This document shows positions 1 through 5,642 of a stretch of 5,642 nt of DNA, piece by piece. Source of the DNA: Flavobacteriaceae bacterium. GTDB taxonomy: Bacteria > Bacteroidota > Bacteroidia > Flavobacteriales > Flavobacteriaceae. The position numbers and the translations under genes are program-made. The first letter of the stretch is position 1; every line of letters starts with the position of its first letter. The notes beneath the pieces are model-generated. The model did not search any database. It was not told where the DNA came from and saw nothing but the letters and a program-made list of their open reading frames with translations. The DNA is taken from assembly GCA_008081175.1 (NCBI GenBank), contig VMCW01000195.1, positions 1 through 5,642 of the forward strand, given 5' to 3'.

Positions 1-514
1 CCATGGTATCGAATGCTTCTGCTCTAAAAATTTGCATCCCACCTACCCTCAACTCAGGTAGGAAAACCATGGCAACCACAATTATACCGATCCCACCTAG
101 CCACTGCAAAATACCTCTCCATAAAAGAATGCCTTTTGGCAGACTTTCAAGCCCAGACAGCACCGTCGATCCAGTAGTCGTGACGCCCGAGACAGCTTCG
201 AAAAGAGCATCAACAAAGGAAAGCTGAGTACTTCCTATAATAAAGGGAATAGAACCAAATAGTGGAAGTGCAATCCAAACACCTGTAGTCAAAAGGATAG
301 TTTTTTGAATATCAAGGCCTTCAGCCTTTCCGTTTGAGCACGCAATGGCAAGAAAACTTCCCGTTAATATTGTTATAAGAGCACTTTCAGCGAACACGCC
401 CACAAATCCGCGGCCCTCTGTAAAATCAACGGCCATTGGAACTAGCATTGTGACGCCTAACAACGTCAAAAGAATTCCTATGACATAACCTATGGGACGT
501 AAATCTAACCGCAT
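1..514 (-). CDS. trkH: TrkH-family potassium uptake protein, N-terminal 171 residues (3' end beyond window)
   Basis: Integral membrane subunit of a Trk/Ktr-type K+ uptake system, which normally works with a cytoplasmic nucleotide-binding TrkA partner (not in view). The reading frame stays open from the ATG at 514 to the left edge. It begins MRLDLRPIGYVIGILLTLLG, typical of TrkH N-termini, which supports this start although the Shine-Dalgarno is poor. Hydrophobic segments lie near residues 8-28, 38-58 and 73-94. The first pore-loop follows: FEAVSGVTTTGSTVL (about residues 105-119), whose TTTG with Gly115 matches the first K+ selectivity-filter repeat. Next comes WRGILQWLGGIGIIVVAMVFLPEL (about 132-155), the conserved stretch after that filter. 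Full-length TrkH is about 480 residues, so roughly two thirds is missing. It starts 48 bp after the folE2 stop, close enough for co-transcription. Family assignment is firm; the choice between TrkH and a close relative such as TrkG/KtrB rests on this N-terminal portion. Confidence 0.93.
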   Translation of the reverse strand, partial: MRLDLRPIGYVIGILLTLLGVTMLVPMAVDFTEGRGFVGVFAESALITILTGSFLAIACSNGKAEGLDIQKTILLTTGVWIALPLFGSIPFIIGSTQLSFVDALFEAVSGVTTTGSTVLSGLESLPKGILLWRGILQWLGGIGIIVVAMVFLPELRVGGMQIFRAEAFDTM

Positions 515-525
515 ATGCTACGCTT

Positions 526-542
526 GAACCGAGACACGGTTC
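526..542 (-). other. Small inverted repeat in the folE2-trkH spacer
   Basis: GAACCG and CGGTTC flank a 5-base loop, giving a perfect 6-bp stem between folE2 and trkH. A further CTT/AAG pairing (523-525 with 548-550) could extend it across a 5-base bulge. No U-tract follows on either strand, so it is not a standard intrinsic terminator. It might stabilise the folE2 mRNA 3' end or influence trkH translation, because it ends only 11 bases before the trkH ATG. Function is unproven. Confidence 0.35.
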
Positions 543-562
543 CTGTCAAGCTTCAGTTACAA

Positions 563-1660
563 CTATCCCACATGAATTAGACTAGAGAACATTTTTGGAT
601 CAAATGTATTCTGATCAAACGTCGGACCTTCACACATGATTGAAATTGCATCATGGCTGTGCAAACTTTCCTGATGACTTGCTATAACACGGAAATCACC
701 AATGCGGTCATCTGCTTTTAATGCTTCACAAAAAAGCCGTACAGCATCTTCAACAAAAATTGGATTTGCGGCATTCATTTCTGCGAATGCCTGTTCATCT
801 TCTCTTTTCACCATAACCTGAGTTTCCGTTGGCACTGCACTTCGACAAATGTCAATTAAATCTTCGAACCAAAGTATGTCAGTATCTAAGATTTCGACAG
901 AAATCCTAGCAACCGACCTCTGGGAGTGAGGTGTAGCTAGCTGATTTCGTTCTTTTCTTGCATGTTCAGATAATTCAAGAGAGCATGGGCATGTTGAACT
1001 ATATACGTAGTCTAAATGGATATAACGCGACCTTACGTTTTTTTTGTCCACCACCTCGACGCTGATATCATAGTATTGAAATCCTTGAAGATTTGACCGC
1101 AAGCTCTTGATAGATTGCGGAAAAGATAATCGAAGCATTATTCTTGCATCAAAAGTATCTAAATCCTCTCTATAGTCATTTAAGGCAGACTCAATAACCT
1201 CAAAACTAAAAGTACTTTCTGAATATTTGTAGAAACTTCTCATTATTCGGGACATATTTATCCCCTTTTTATCCGCGTCGAGACTTACTGATCCAGTAAC
1301 GGAAGTTTCAAGCGTCAGCTCACCACCATCTTTTTTCCTAAATTTGAGTGGAAGCCTAAAATTAGAAATACCCACGTGCTGTATAGATTGACGGGAACCT
1401 TTAATCATTGCAGCCGGGCCATTTTGTAGGTCTGGCATTCTTGAAGCATAGTCTTTGTTTACCTCAAAGTCATGTGGATATTCAGTATTAAAAACTGGAT
1501 AGTCCTCTTTTTTGGGCAATAAACATTTGACAGCTACCAATTCTTCCTCTGTAAGCTTACGCTTGCCACCTTCGGAGAGCCATTGACGTAGTGTGTCAAG
1601 ACTGTCGGATCTCTGAGGAGTTTCTACAGTACTTTTATGGTTGGGAGCATGAACATTCAT
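563..1660 (-). CDS. folE2: GTP cyclohydrolase I, type IB (FolE2)
   Basis: Cytosolic enzyme converting GTP to 7,8-dihydroneopterin triphosphate, the entry step to tetrahydrofolate (and a source for queuosine-type precursors). It belongs to the FolE2/GCYH-IB family, which is distinct in sequence from zinc-dependent FolE and can use other divalent metals. The 365 residues carry a non-conserved N-terminal extension (about 1-75) and then the family core from MPDLQNG. Active-site residues can be placed by spacing against Neisseria FolE2 as I recall it: Cys224 (STCPCS), His245 (PHSQRS), Glu289 (KREDEQ) and His334 (ESLHSHDA) as metal/active-site residues, with Glu304 (FVED) as the catalytic acid. All are present, so the enzyme should be active. 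The ATG at 1660 has AAGGA at 1673-1677 with a rather long 12-base spacer. It lies 90 bp after metZ, same strand, and 48 bp before trkH. Confidence 0.97.
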   Translation of the reverse strand: MNVHAPNHKSTVETPQRSDSLDTLRQWLSEGGKRKLTEEELVAVKCLLPKKEDYPVFNTEYPHDFEVNKDYASRMPDLQNGPAAMIKGSRQSIQHVGISNFRLPLKFRKKDGGELTLETSVTGSVSLDADKKGINMSRIMRSFYKYSESTFSFEVIESALNDYREDLDTFDARIMLRLSFPQSIKSLRSNLQGFQYYDISVEVVDKKNVRSRYIHLDYVYSSTCPCSLELSEHARKERNQLATPHSQRSVARISVEILDTDILWFEDLIDICRSAVPTETQVMVKREDEQAFAEMNAANPIFVEDAVRLFCEALKADDRIGDFRVIASHQESLHSHDAISIMCEGPTFDQNTFDPKMFSSLIHVG

Positions 1661-1694
1661 TATGTATTCCAGTCCTTATGTAGAATTGAATTTC

Positions 1695-1724
1695 ATTTTA
1701 TTCCCAAAATACGAAGAAAAACAA
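1695..1724 (-). promoter_or_regulatory. Possible sigma-70-type promoter for folE2
   Basis: In the 90-bp metZ-folE2 spacer the minus strand reads TTGTTT (1724-1719), an 18-base gap, then TAAAAT (1700-1695), about 35 bases before the folE2 ATG. The -10 is good and the -35 is moderate. The spacer is very AT-rich, so chance matches are likely. If real, folE2 could be partly independent of the SAM-controlled metZ transcript. I saw no clear Zur-like palindrome here. Confidence 0.3.
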
Positions 1725-1750
1725 CTTATAGATCAATTAAACATGTATTT

Positions 1751-2941
1751 TTATCTGACTAGATTGCCTAAAGCGGAAGACAAATCCTTGATGAGATCCT
1801 TAGAATCCTCCAAACCCACACTTAATCGGAGCAACCCTTGCGTTATCCCTAGCTGCTGTCTCCGATCAGCCGACAGTCGCTGATGGGTAGTAGTCGCAGG
1901 ATGGGTTATAATTGATTTTGCATCCCCTAGATTATTAGAAATAAGCACTAGCTCTAGCGAATTCATTAAAGAGAAGGCTGCCTCTTTGCCACCTAGCAAC
2001 TCGAAAGCAATTACTGTCCCACCCTTTTCCATTTGCTCCCTACATAAATCGTATTGAGGGTGCGTTTCCAAACCGGGGTATATTACAGAAGAAATGCTTT
2101 CGTGACCAATTAAAGATTTTGCTATCTCCAAAGCGGAGTCGGATTGGGCTTGCACTCTTAAATCCAATGTTTCCAACCCTTTAAGTAACACCCAGCCTGT
2201 AAATGGACTCATTGAGCCACCAGTGTGTTTCATAAATGGCTCAACTGTATTTCGGATATAATCTTCCGACCCTAAAATGACGCCCCCGAGAGTACGCCCC
2301 TGGCCATCAATATGTTTGGTAGCAGAATAAACCACAACGTCTGCACCTAAAGATAAAGCATTCGAAAAAATTGGAGTTGTAAAAACGTTATCTACAACTG
2401 TTAAAGCACCCACAGATTTAGCAATATTTGCTACTGCTTTAATATCAATTACTTCAAGCGTCGGATTTGATATGCTTTCAAAAAAAACGGCCTTTGTTTC
2501 CTGCGAAATCGCTTTTTTCCACTGATTAATATCCGTGCCATCAACAAATGTTACCCTCACGCCAAAACTTGGTAAAATATTTTCCAAAATGTATAAACAT
2601 GACCCAAAAAGAGCCCTTGCTGCCACAACGTGGTCACCTGCAGAAAGCATAGACATTAATGCTCCATTCACCGCGGCCATTCCAGATGCAGTTGCAAAAG
2701 CTGCCTCAGCCCCTTCTATGGCAGCAATTTTATCTTCGAACATTGCAATAGTGGGATTACCGTACCTGGTATAAATAAAATCATCGTTTGGTAAATCTGA
2801 TGCAAATCTTTTTTCAGCGTCCTCAGCAGTTTCATAAACAAAGCTTTGGGTTAAAAAAATTGCTTCACTGACTTCATTGAATTGGCTACGTCGATTTCCC
2901 GCATGGACAAGATTGGTTTTTTTATTCCAAGTAGTTTTCAT
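1751..2941 (-). CDS. metZ: O-succinylhomoserine sulfhydrylase (PLP-dependent)
   Basis: Cytosolic PLP enzyme of the Cys/Met-metabolism family (cystathionine gamma-synthase fold). It forms homocysteine directly from an activated homoserine ester and sulfide, bypassing cystathionine. The 396 residues are normal length. Visible motifs: YTRYGNPT (57-64), where Tyr57 and Arg59 reach the cofactor phosphate of the neighbouring subunit; SGMAA (86-90), phosphate binding; VVDN with Asp184 pairing the PLP ring nitrogen; YSATKHIDGQGR (205-216) with Lys209 as the Schiff-base lysine; and LLRLSVGLE with Arg372 for the substrate carboxylate. ATKHIDGQGR is characteristic of MetZ rather than MetB/MetC. Succinyl versus acetyl ester preference cannot be settled from sequence alone. 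The ATG at 2941 gives the usual MetZ N-terminus; its Shine-Dalgarno is weak (AGAG, 6 bases upstream). A SAM-II riboswitch with terminator lies directly upstream, so it should be repressed when SAM is plentiful. folE2 follows on the same strand. Confidence 0.96.
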   Translation of the reverse strand: MKTTWNKKTNLVHAGNRRSQFNEVSEAIFLTQSFVYETAEDAEKRFASDLPNDDFIYTRYGNPTIAMFEDKIAAIEGAEAAFATASGMAAVNGALMSMLSAGDHVVAARALFGSCLYILENILPSFGVRVTFVDGTDINQWKKAISQETKAVFFESISNPTLEVIDIKAVANIAKSVGALTVVDNVFTTPIFSNALSLGADVVVYSATKHIDGQGRTLGGVILGSEDYIRNTVEPFMKHTGGSMSPFTGWVLLKGLETLDLRVQAQSDSALEIAKSLIGHESISSVIYPGLETHPQYDLCREQMEKGGTVIAFELLGGKEAAFSLMNSLELVLISNNLGDAKSIITHPATTTHQRLSADRRQQLGITQGLLRLSVGLEDSKDLIKDLSSALGNLVR

Positions 2942-2955
2942 AATTTACTCTGTTT

Positions 2956-3000
2956 AAAAAATAAAAGCCTCAATTCGCGGTCAAGCGAAAGAAAGCGCTT
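2956..3000 (-). terminator. Intrinsic terminator of the metZ riboswitch expression platform
   Basis: On the minus strand TTCGC (2989-2985) pairs with GCGAA (2978-2974) around a 6-base TTGACC loop. After a 2x2 internal loop, GCTTT (2996-2992) pairs with GAGGC (2971-2967), including two G-U pairs. A C/U mismatch and three weaker pairs (2998-3000 with 2965-2963) can extend the base. TTTTATTTTTT (2966-2956) follows at once as the U-tract. It sits between the SAM-II aptamer and the metZ ribosome-binding site, 14 bp before the ATG, which fits transcription attenuation. The internal loop makes the stem imperfect, so strength is uncertain. Confidence 0.72.
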
Positions 3001-3011
3001 TCATCCTGACC
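2979..3011 (-). promoter_or_regulatory. Predicted antiterminator hairpin of the SAM-II switch
   Basis: GGTCA (3011-3007) is complementary to TGACC (2983-2979), and AGCG (2999-2996) to CGCT (2987-2984). The 3' side is one unbroken 9-base run; the 5' side has a 7-base bulge. This fold uses the loop and the inner left arm of the terminator, so the two exclude each other. It also uses GGT 3011-3009, the same bases that close the aptamer pseudoknot. Inference: without SAM this hairpin forms and metZ is read through; with SAM the pseudoknot takes GGT and the terminator forms. Confidence 0.6.
2981..3004 (-). CDS. Possible 7-codon leader ORF inside the riboswitch platform
   Basis: ATG at 3004-3002 opens a frame reading MKALSFA followed by TGA. 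AAAAGG (3015-3010), the 3' end of the SAM-II aptamer, is a credible Shine-Dalgarno 5 bases before it. The frame matches metZ but further stops lie between, so it is not a metZ N-terminal extension. If translated, ribosomes would cover the antiterminator and terminator arms and could affect attenuation. The peptide has no run of Met or other regulatory codons. It could easily be chance, because AAAAGG is conserved in the aptamer for ligand binding. Confidence 0.2.
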   Translation of the reverse strand: MKALSFA

Positions 3012-3060
3012 TTTTAGCGGTTTTTTTGTGTGGCCCGCAATCTGGTTACAAATCGCCACA
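3009..3060 (-). promoter_or_regulatory. SAM-II (SAM_alpha) riboswitch aptamer upstream of metZ
   Basis: An S-adenosylmethionine-sensing RNA of the class found mainly in Alphaproteobacteria before methionine genes. P1 is TGTGGC (3060-3055) with GCCACA (3034-3029). The 20-base loop begins with the conserved GATTT (3054-3050), then contains AACC and TTGC. The tail after P1 has an A-run and then GCTAAAAGG (3018-3010), the conserved 3' signature of the class. Both pseudoknot helices are present: GCGG (3038-3035) with CCGC (3020-3017), and ACC (3046-3044) with GGT (3011-3009). Arrangement and conserved bases match the crystallised marine metagenomic SAM-II RNA as I recall it. Terminator and antiterminator elements lie immediately downstream. 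The SAM-V class was considered, but the GATTT and GCTAAAAGG elements favour SAM-II. Confidence 0.92.
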
Positions 3061-3065
3061 GTGAT

Positions 3066-3094
3066 CACGTAACGTTATGCAGGCTCGCAGTCAA
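3066..3094 (-). promoter_or_regulatory. Possible promoter for the SAM-II/metZ transcript
   Basis: TTGACT (3094-3089) is a near-consensus -35. With a 17-base spacer the -10 would be TACGTG (3071-3066), a poor match. Initiation near 3060 would begin the RNA almost exactly at the P1 stem of the aptamer, as often seen for compact riboswitches. The position is attractive but the -10 is weak, so this is tentative. Confidence 0.35.
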
Positions 3095-3139
3095 TAACTG
3101 AAGCGCAAGATAAAATTTCCAAAAACATTTACTGACGTG

Positions 3140-3736
3140 CTAATCCTTAAAAGTGCCATAGGTTTTGAATACTGAATATTGGGAAATAAAAAATGCGAAC
3201 ATGGCAACTGTTAGACCAAATGTTTTAAAATATACCCACACTTCTGTGGATTGAGTGCGCCAAACAAATTCATTTAGAGCTGCTAAAAAAAGAAAAAAGT
3301 ACGCCATCCTGCGCGTTAAAATCATCCAACCATCGTAGGAAAGTGGTAGCGCTTTCCCCAGAAGAGCTTCTAGATAAGAGGTTTTTCGAAAAACGCCTAT
3401 CAGTAAAATAATTGAAAAAAGAGAATAAATAAGGGTAGGTTTTATCTTCAAAAAGCGTTCATCATTGAAAAATATTGTCATACCCCCAAAAACTACGACT
3501 AGCACAAGCGTCAGTAATTGAACACGCGACACTTCTTTCAAAACAATCCAACTAATAGCGGTAGCAAATACCACAAGTGGAACGAACGCTAATGTTGCTA
3601 AAACAAAGCCACTCAAATCGCGCCCGAATAATACAACTACGTCGTCCTTAAAAAGGATAAAAACAATAAAAAATACGGCGATCGGAATATACTCTAAAAG
3701 GTTTTTCAGGAGTGTATTCTCATTTTCTTCTGACAT
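3140..3736 (-). CDS. yciB: YciB / IspZ family inner-membrane septation protein A
   Basis: Small polytopic inner-membrane protein linked in other bacteria to septation, cell-envelope integrity and normal cell length; its biochemical role is not settled. The 198 residues have about five hydrophobic segments (near 14-30, 42-66, 72-90, 101-115 and 144-158, with another hydrophobic stretch at 172-188). Family signatures are clear: GGMTIFFNDERFLKIKPTLIY (85-104 region), GWMILTRRMAYFFLFLAALNEFVWR (136-160) and VYFKTFG (168-174). I chose the ATG at 3736, not the TTG at 3757. This ATG has GGGGAG at 3748-3743 with a 6-base spacer, lies 1 base after the stop of the upstream permease, and gives the normal length (MSEENENT...). 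The TTG would add seven residues with no good ribosome site. It is translationally coupled to the permease and belongs to the ftsY-side operon. Confidence 0.95.
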   Translation of the reverse strand: MSEENENTLLKNLLEYIPIAVFFIVFILFKDDVVVLFGRDLSGFVLATLAFVPLVVFATAISWIVLKEVSRVQLLTLVLVVVFGGMTIFFNDERFLKIKPTLIYSLFSIILLIGVFRKTSYLEALLGKALPLSYDGWMILTRRMAYFFLFLAALNEFVWRTQSTEVWVYFKTFGLTVAMFAFFISQYSVFKTYGTFKD

Positions 3737-3737
3737 A

Positions 3738-4640
3738 TTAAGCTCCCCACTCAACAATTACCGCACCAATCACAATCAATAAAATCAGCGTTATTCTTCT
3801 TGGGCCCACAGTTTCCTTTAAAAAAAGCCAGCCAATTATTGCTGCAAAAACGATAGACGTTTCACGTAGTACAGCCGCCTCACCCACTTTGTCTAGCCTT
3901 GTTGCAAGCATGATTGATCCAAAACTAAAAAAAGCAATCAAACCACCAATTATTCCCCTTGGTATCAAACTTTTTAGCTCGCTGTATCTTATAGCTTCTT
4001 TGGATTTCCAACATGCTATTAAGGGCATTGCAATTCCATCAATTAAGAAAAACCATGCAAGAAAAGTAAATGGATTGGCAGTAGCTCGAATACCATAGGC
4101 ATCATATGTGGTATACAAGGCTACTAAGACACCAGTTATACATGCAAAAATTAAAGCAGTAGCTAATGTTTCTCTACCCTTTGATAAAAACCTTAAATTA
4201 TAAATGGCCAAGCCCAGTATACCGAACAGCAGAATAAAAACGCCAAACCATTGTATGTGATTGAAGCTTTCCGAAAATACAAAGTAGGCCACAATGACTG
4301 TAAGCAATGGCCCAATGCCCCTAACAATCGGATAAACTACAGTGAATGCCCCTCGAGAGTAAGCCATTGCTTGCATAACCTTGTATGCAGTATGGATAAT
4401 AAAAGCCCCTAAAAATATTGGCCACATGTAATATTCTGGCCAAGGAACAATAAATAACGCGAAAGGCAATGCCATTAATCCATAGGATAGGTCAATGGCA
4501 GCTCTCATGAGCCAAGGATTAAATTTACCTTTTTGTAAAGCACCAAAAATAGCATGCAAAAAAGCTGCCTTTATAGCCAAAAATAATGCTAAGTTACTTC
4601 CGTGCTGAGTATTTTCAGCCTGCAACAACCACTCAACCAT
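3738..4640 (-). CDS. EamA/DMT-superfamily membrane transporter
   Basis: A drug/metabolite-transporter-type permease of about 300 residues with roughly ten hydrophobic helices, made of two EamA repeats. The first repeat ends with AMAYSRGAFTVVYPIVRGIG (about 91-110) and SESFNHIQWFGVFILLFGILGL. The second ends with RLDKVGEAAVLRETSIVFAA (about 248-267) and LKETVGPRRITLILLIVIGAVIV. The paired Y/R...VYPIVRG and AAVLRETS elements and the FxE hinges (FSES, LKET) are usual for the family. Substrate cannot be read from sequence; exporters of amino acids or metabolites are common. The start is uncertain: the ATG at 4640 gives MVEWLLQ and a normal N-terminus but has no clear Shine-Dalgarno, while an in-frame TTG at 4670 would add ten residues. 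It lies between ftsY and yciB, a placement I associate with alphaproteobacterial genomes, and its stop nearly touches the yciB start. Confidence 0.9.
   Translation of the reverse strand: MVEWLLQAENTQHGSNLALFLAIKAAFLHAIFGALQKGKFNPWLMRAAIDLSYGLMALPFALFIVPWPEYYMWPIFLGAFIIHTAYKVMQAMAYSRGAFTVVYPIVRGIGPLLTVIVAYFVFSESFNHIQWFGVFILLFGILGLAIYNLRFLSKGRETLATALIFACITGVLVALYTTYDAYGIRATANPFTFLAWFFLIDGIAMPLIACWKSKEAIRYSELKSLIPRGIIGGLIAFFSFGSIMLATRLDKVGEAAVLRETSIVFAAIIGWLFLKETVGPRRITLILLIVIGAVIVEWGA
3743..3748 (-). promoter_or_regulatory. Shine-Dalgarno that fixes the yciB start
   Basis: GGGGAG on the minus strand, 6 bases before the ATG at 3736 and inside the last codons of the upstream permease. It is the strongest ribosome-binding site in the window. 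It argues for translational coupling and against the longer TTG start at 3757, which lies upstream of it. Confidence 0.85.
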
Positions 4641-4699
4641 TATAAATTCGTTACAGCAATCATAGAGCAATGCTCATAAAAAAAATATTTTGCATTTTA

Positions 4700-5642
<943 letters not shown>

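Noticed and set aside
3..227. Plus-strand ORF of 74 codons
   Set aside because: It lies antisense to a clear TrkH frame and has no recognisable domain.
1662..1883. Plus-strand ORF overlapping the metZ 3' end and the spacer
   Set aside because: Composition reflects the antisense of metZ and an AT-rich spacer; no good ribosome site or family signature.
2942..2985. A second SAM aptamer (SAM-V-like) in tandem after SAM-II, as described in some marine bacteria
   Set aside because: No second P1 or GAAAAGGG-type tail is present near the metZ start; the segment is better explained by the terminator hairpin and U-tract.
2882..3064. Plus-strand 60-codon ORF across the metZ leader
   Set aside because: It runs antisense through the riboswitch and metZ start; the structured RNA explains the sequence better.
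3061..3068. Palindrome GTGATCAC next to the aptamer as a repressor operator
   Set aside because: Only 8 bp, no second copy seen in the window, and chance palindromes of this size are common.
4641..4699. Terminator between ftsY and the permease
   Set aside because: A 4-bp GAGC/GCTC stem lies downstream of a T-run on the coding strand, the wrong order for an intrinsic terminator; read-through is more likely.

Overview
The window is a compact, AT-rich bacterial chromosome segment with every recognisable gene on the minus strand. Read in transcription order (high to low coordinates) it holds ftsY (5' end cut by the window edge), an EamA/DMT-family permease, yciB/ispZ (septation protein A), a 198-bp leader region, metZ, folE2 and the first 171 codons of a trkH-type potassium transporter (cut by the left edge). 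FtsY next to a DMT permease and YciB, a MetZ-type sulfhydrylase preceded by a SAM-II riboswitch, and the form of FolE2 all point to an Alphaproteobacterium. The AT-rich composition and very short spacers suggest a streamlined, perhaps marine, lineage such as low-GC Rhodobacterales or a relative. The lineage is inference from gene content, not a match.

Region 3140-5642 is the membrane-biogenesis block. FtsY is the SRP receptor GTPase. The permease follows 59 bp later, and yciB starts 1 bp after the permease stop with a strong Shine-Dalgarno inside the permease's last codons. The visible N-terminus of FtsY is a perfect Glu-Pro repeat encoded by a 6-bp tandem repeat that runs off the window edge.

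Region 2942-3139 is the most informative non-coding part. It carries a SAM-II (SAM_alpha) riboswitch with a P1 stem, both pseudoknot pairings and the conserved joining bases. Below it I can trace a complete expression platform: an antiterminator hairpin that shares its GGT with the aptamer pseudoknot, and a competing terminator hairpin with a U-tract ending 14 bp before the metZ ATG. The model is that high SAM favours the pseudoknot, frees the terminator and shuts off metZ. A 7-codon ORF with a Shine-Dalgarno-like sequence lies inside the switching segment; its reality is uncertain.

Region 1-2941 holds metZ (homocysteine synthesis by direct sulfhydrylation), folE2 (first step of folate synthesis) and trkH (K+ uptake). 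MetZ makes homocysteine and folate supplies the methyl group that turns homocysteine into methionine, so metZ-folE2 is a sensible one-carbon pairing and part of folE2 expression may depend on the SAM switch. No mobile element, CRISPR array, tRNA or rRNA is visible, and there is no gene-free stretch over 300 bp. I see no wholly new system; the SAM-II switch with its traceable terminator/antiterminator is the best signal.
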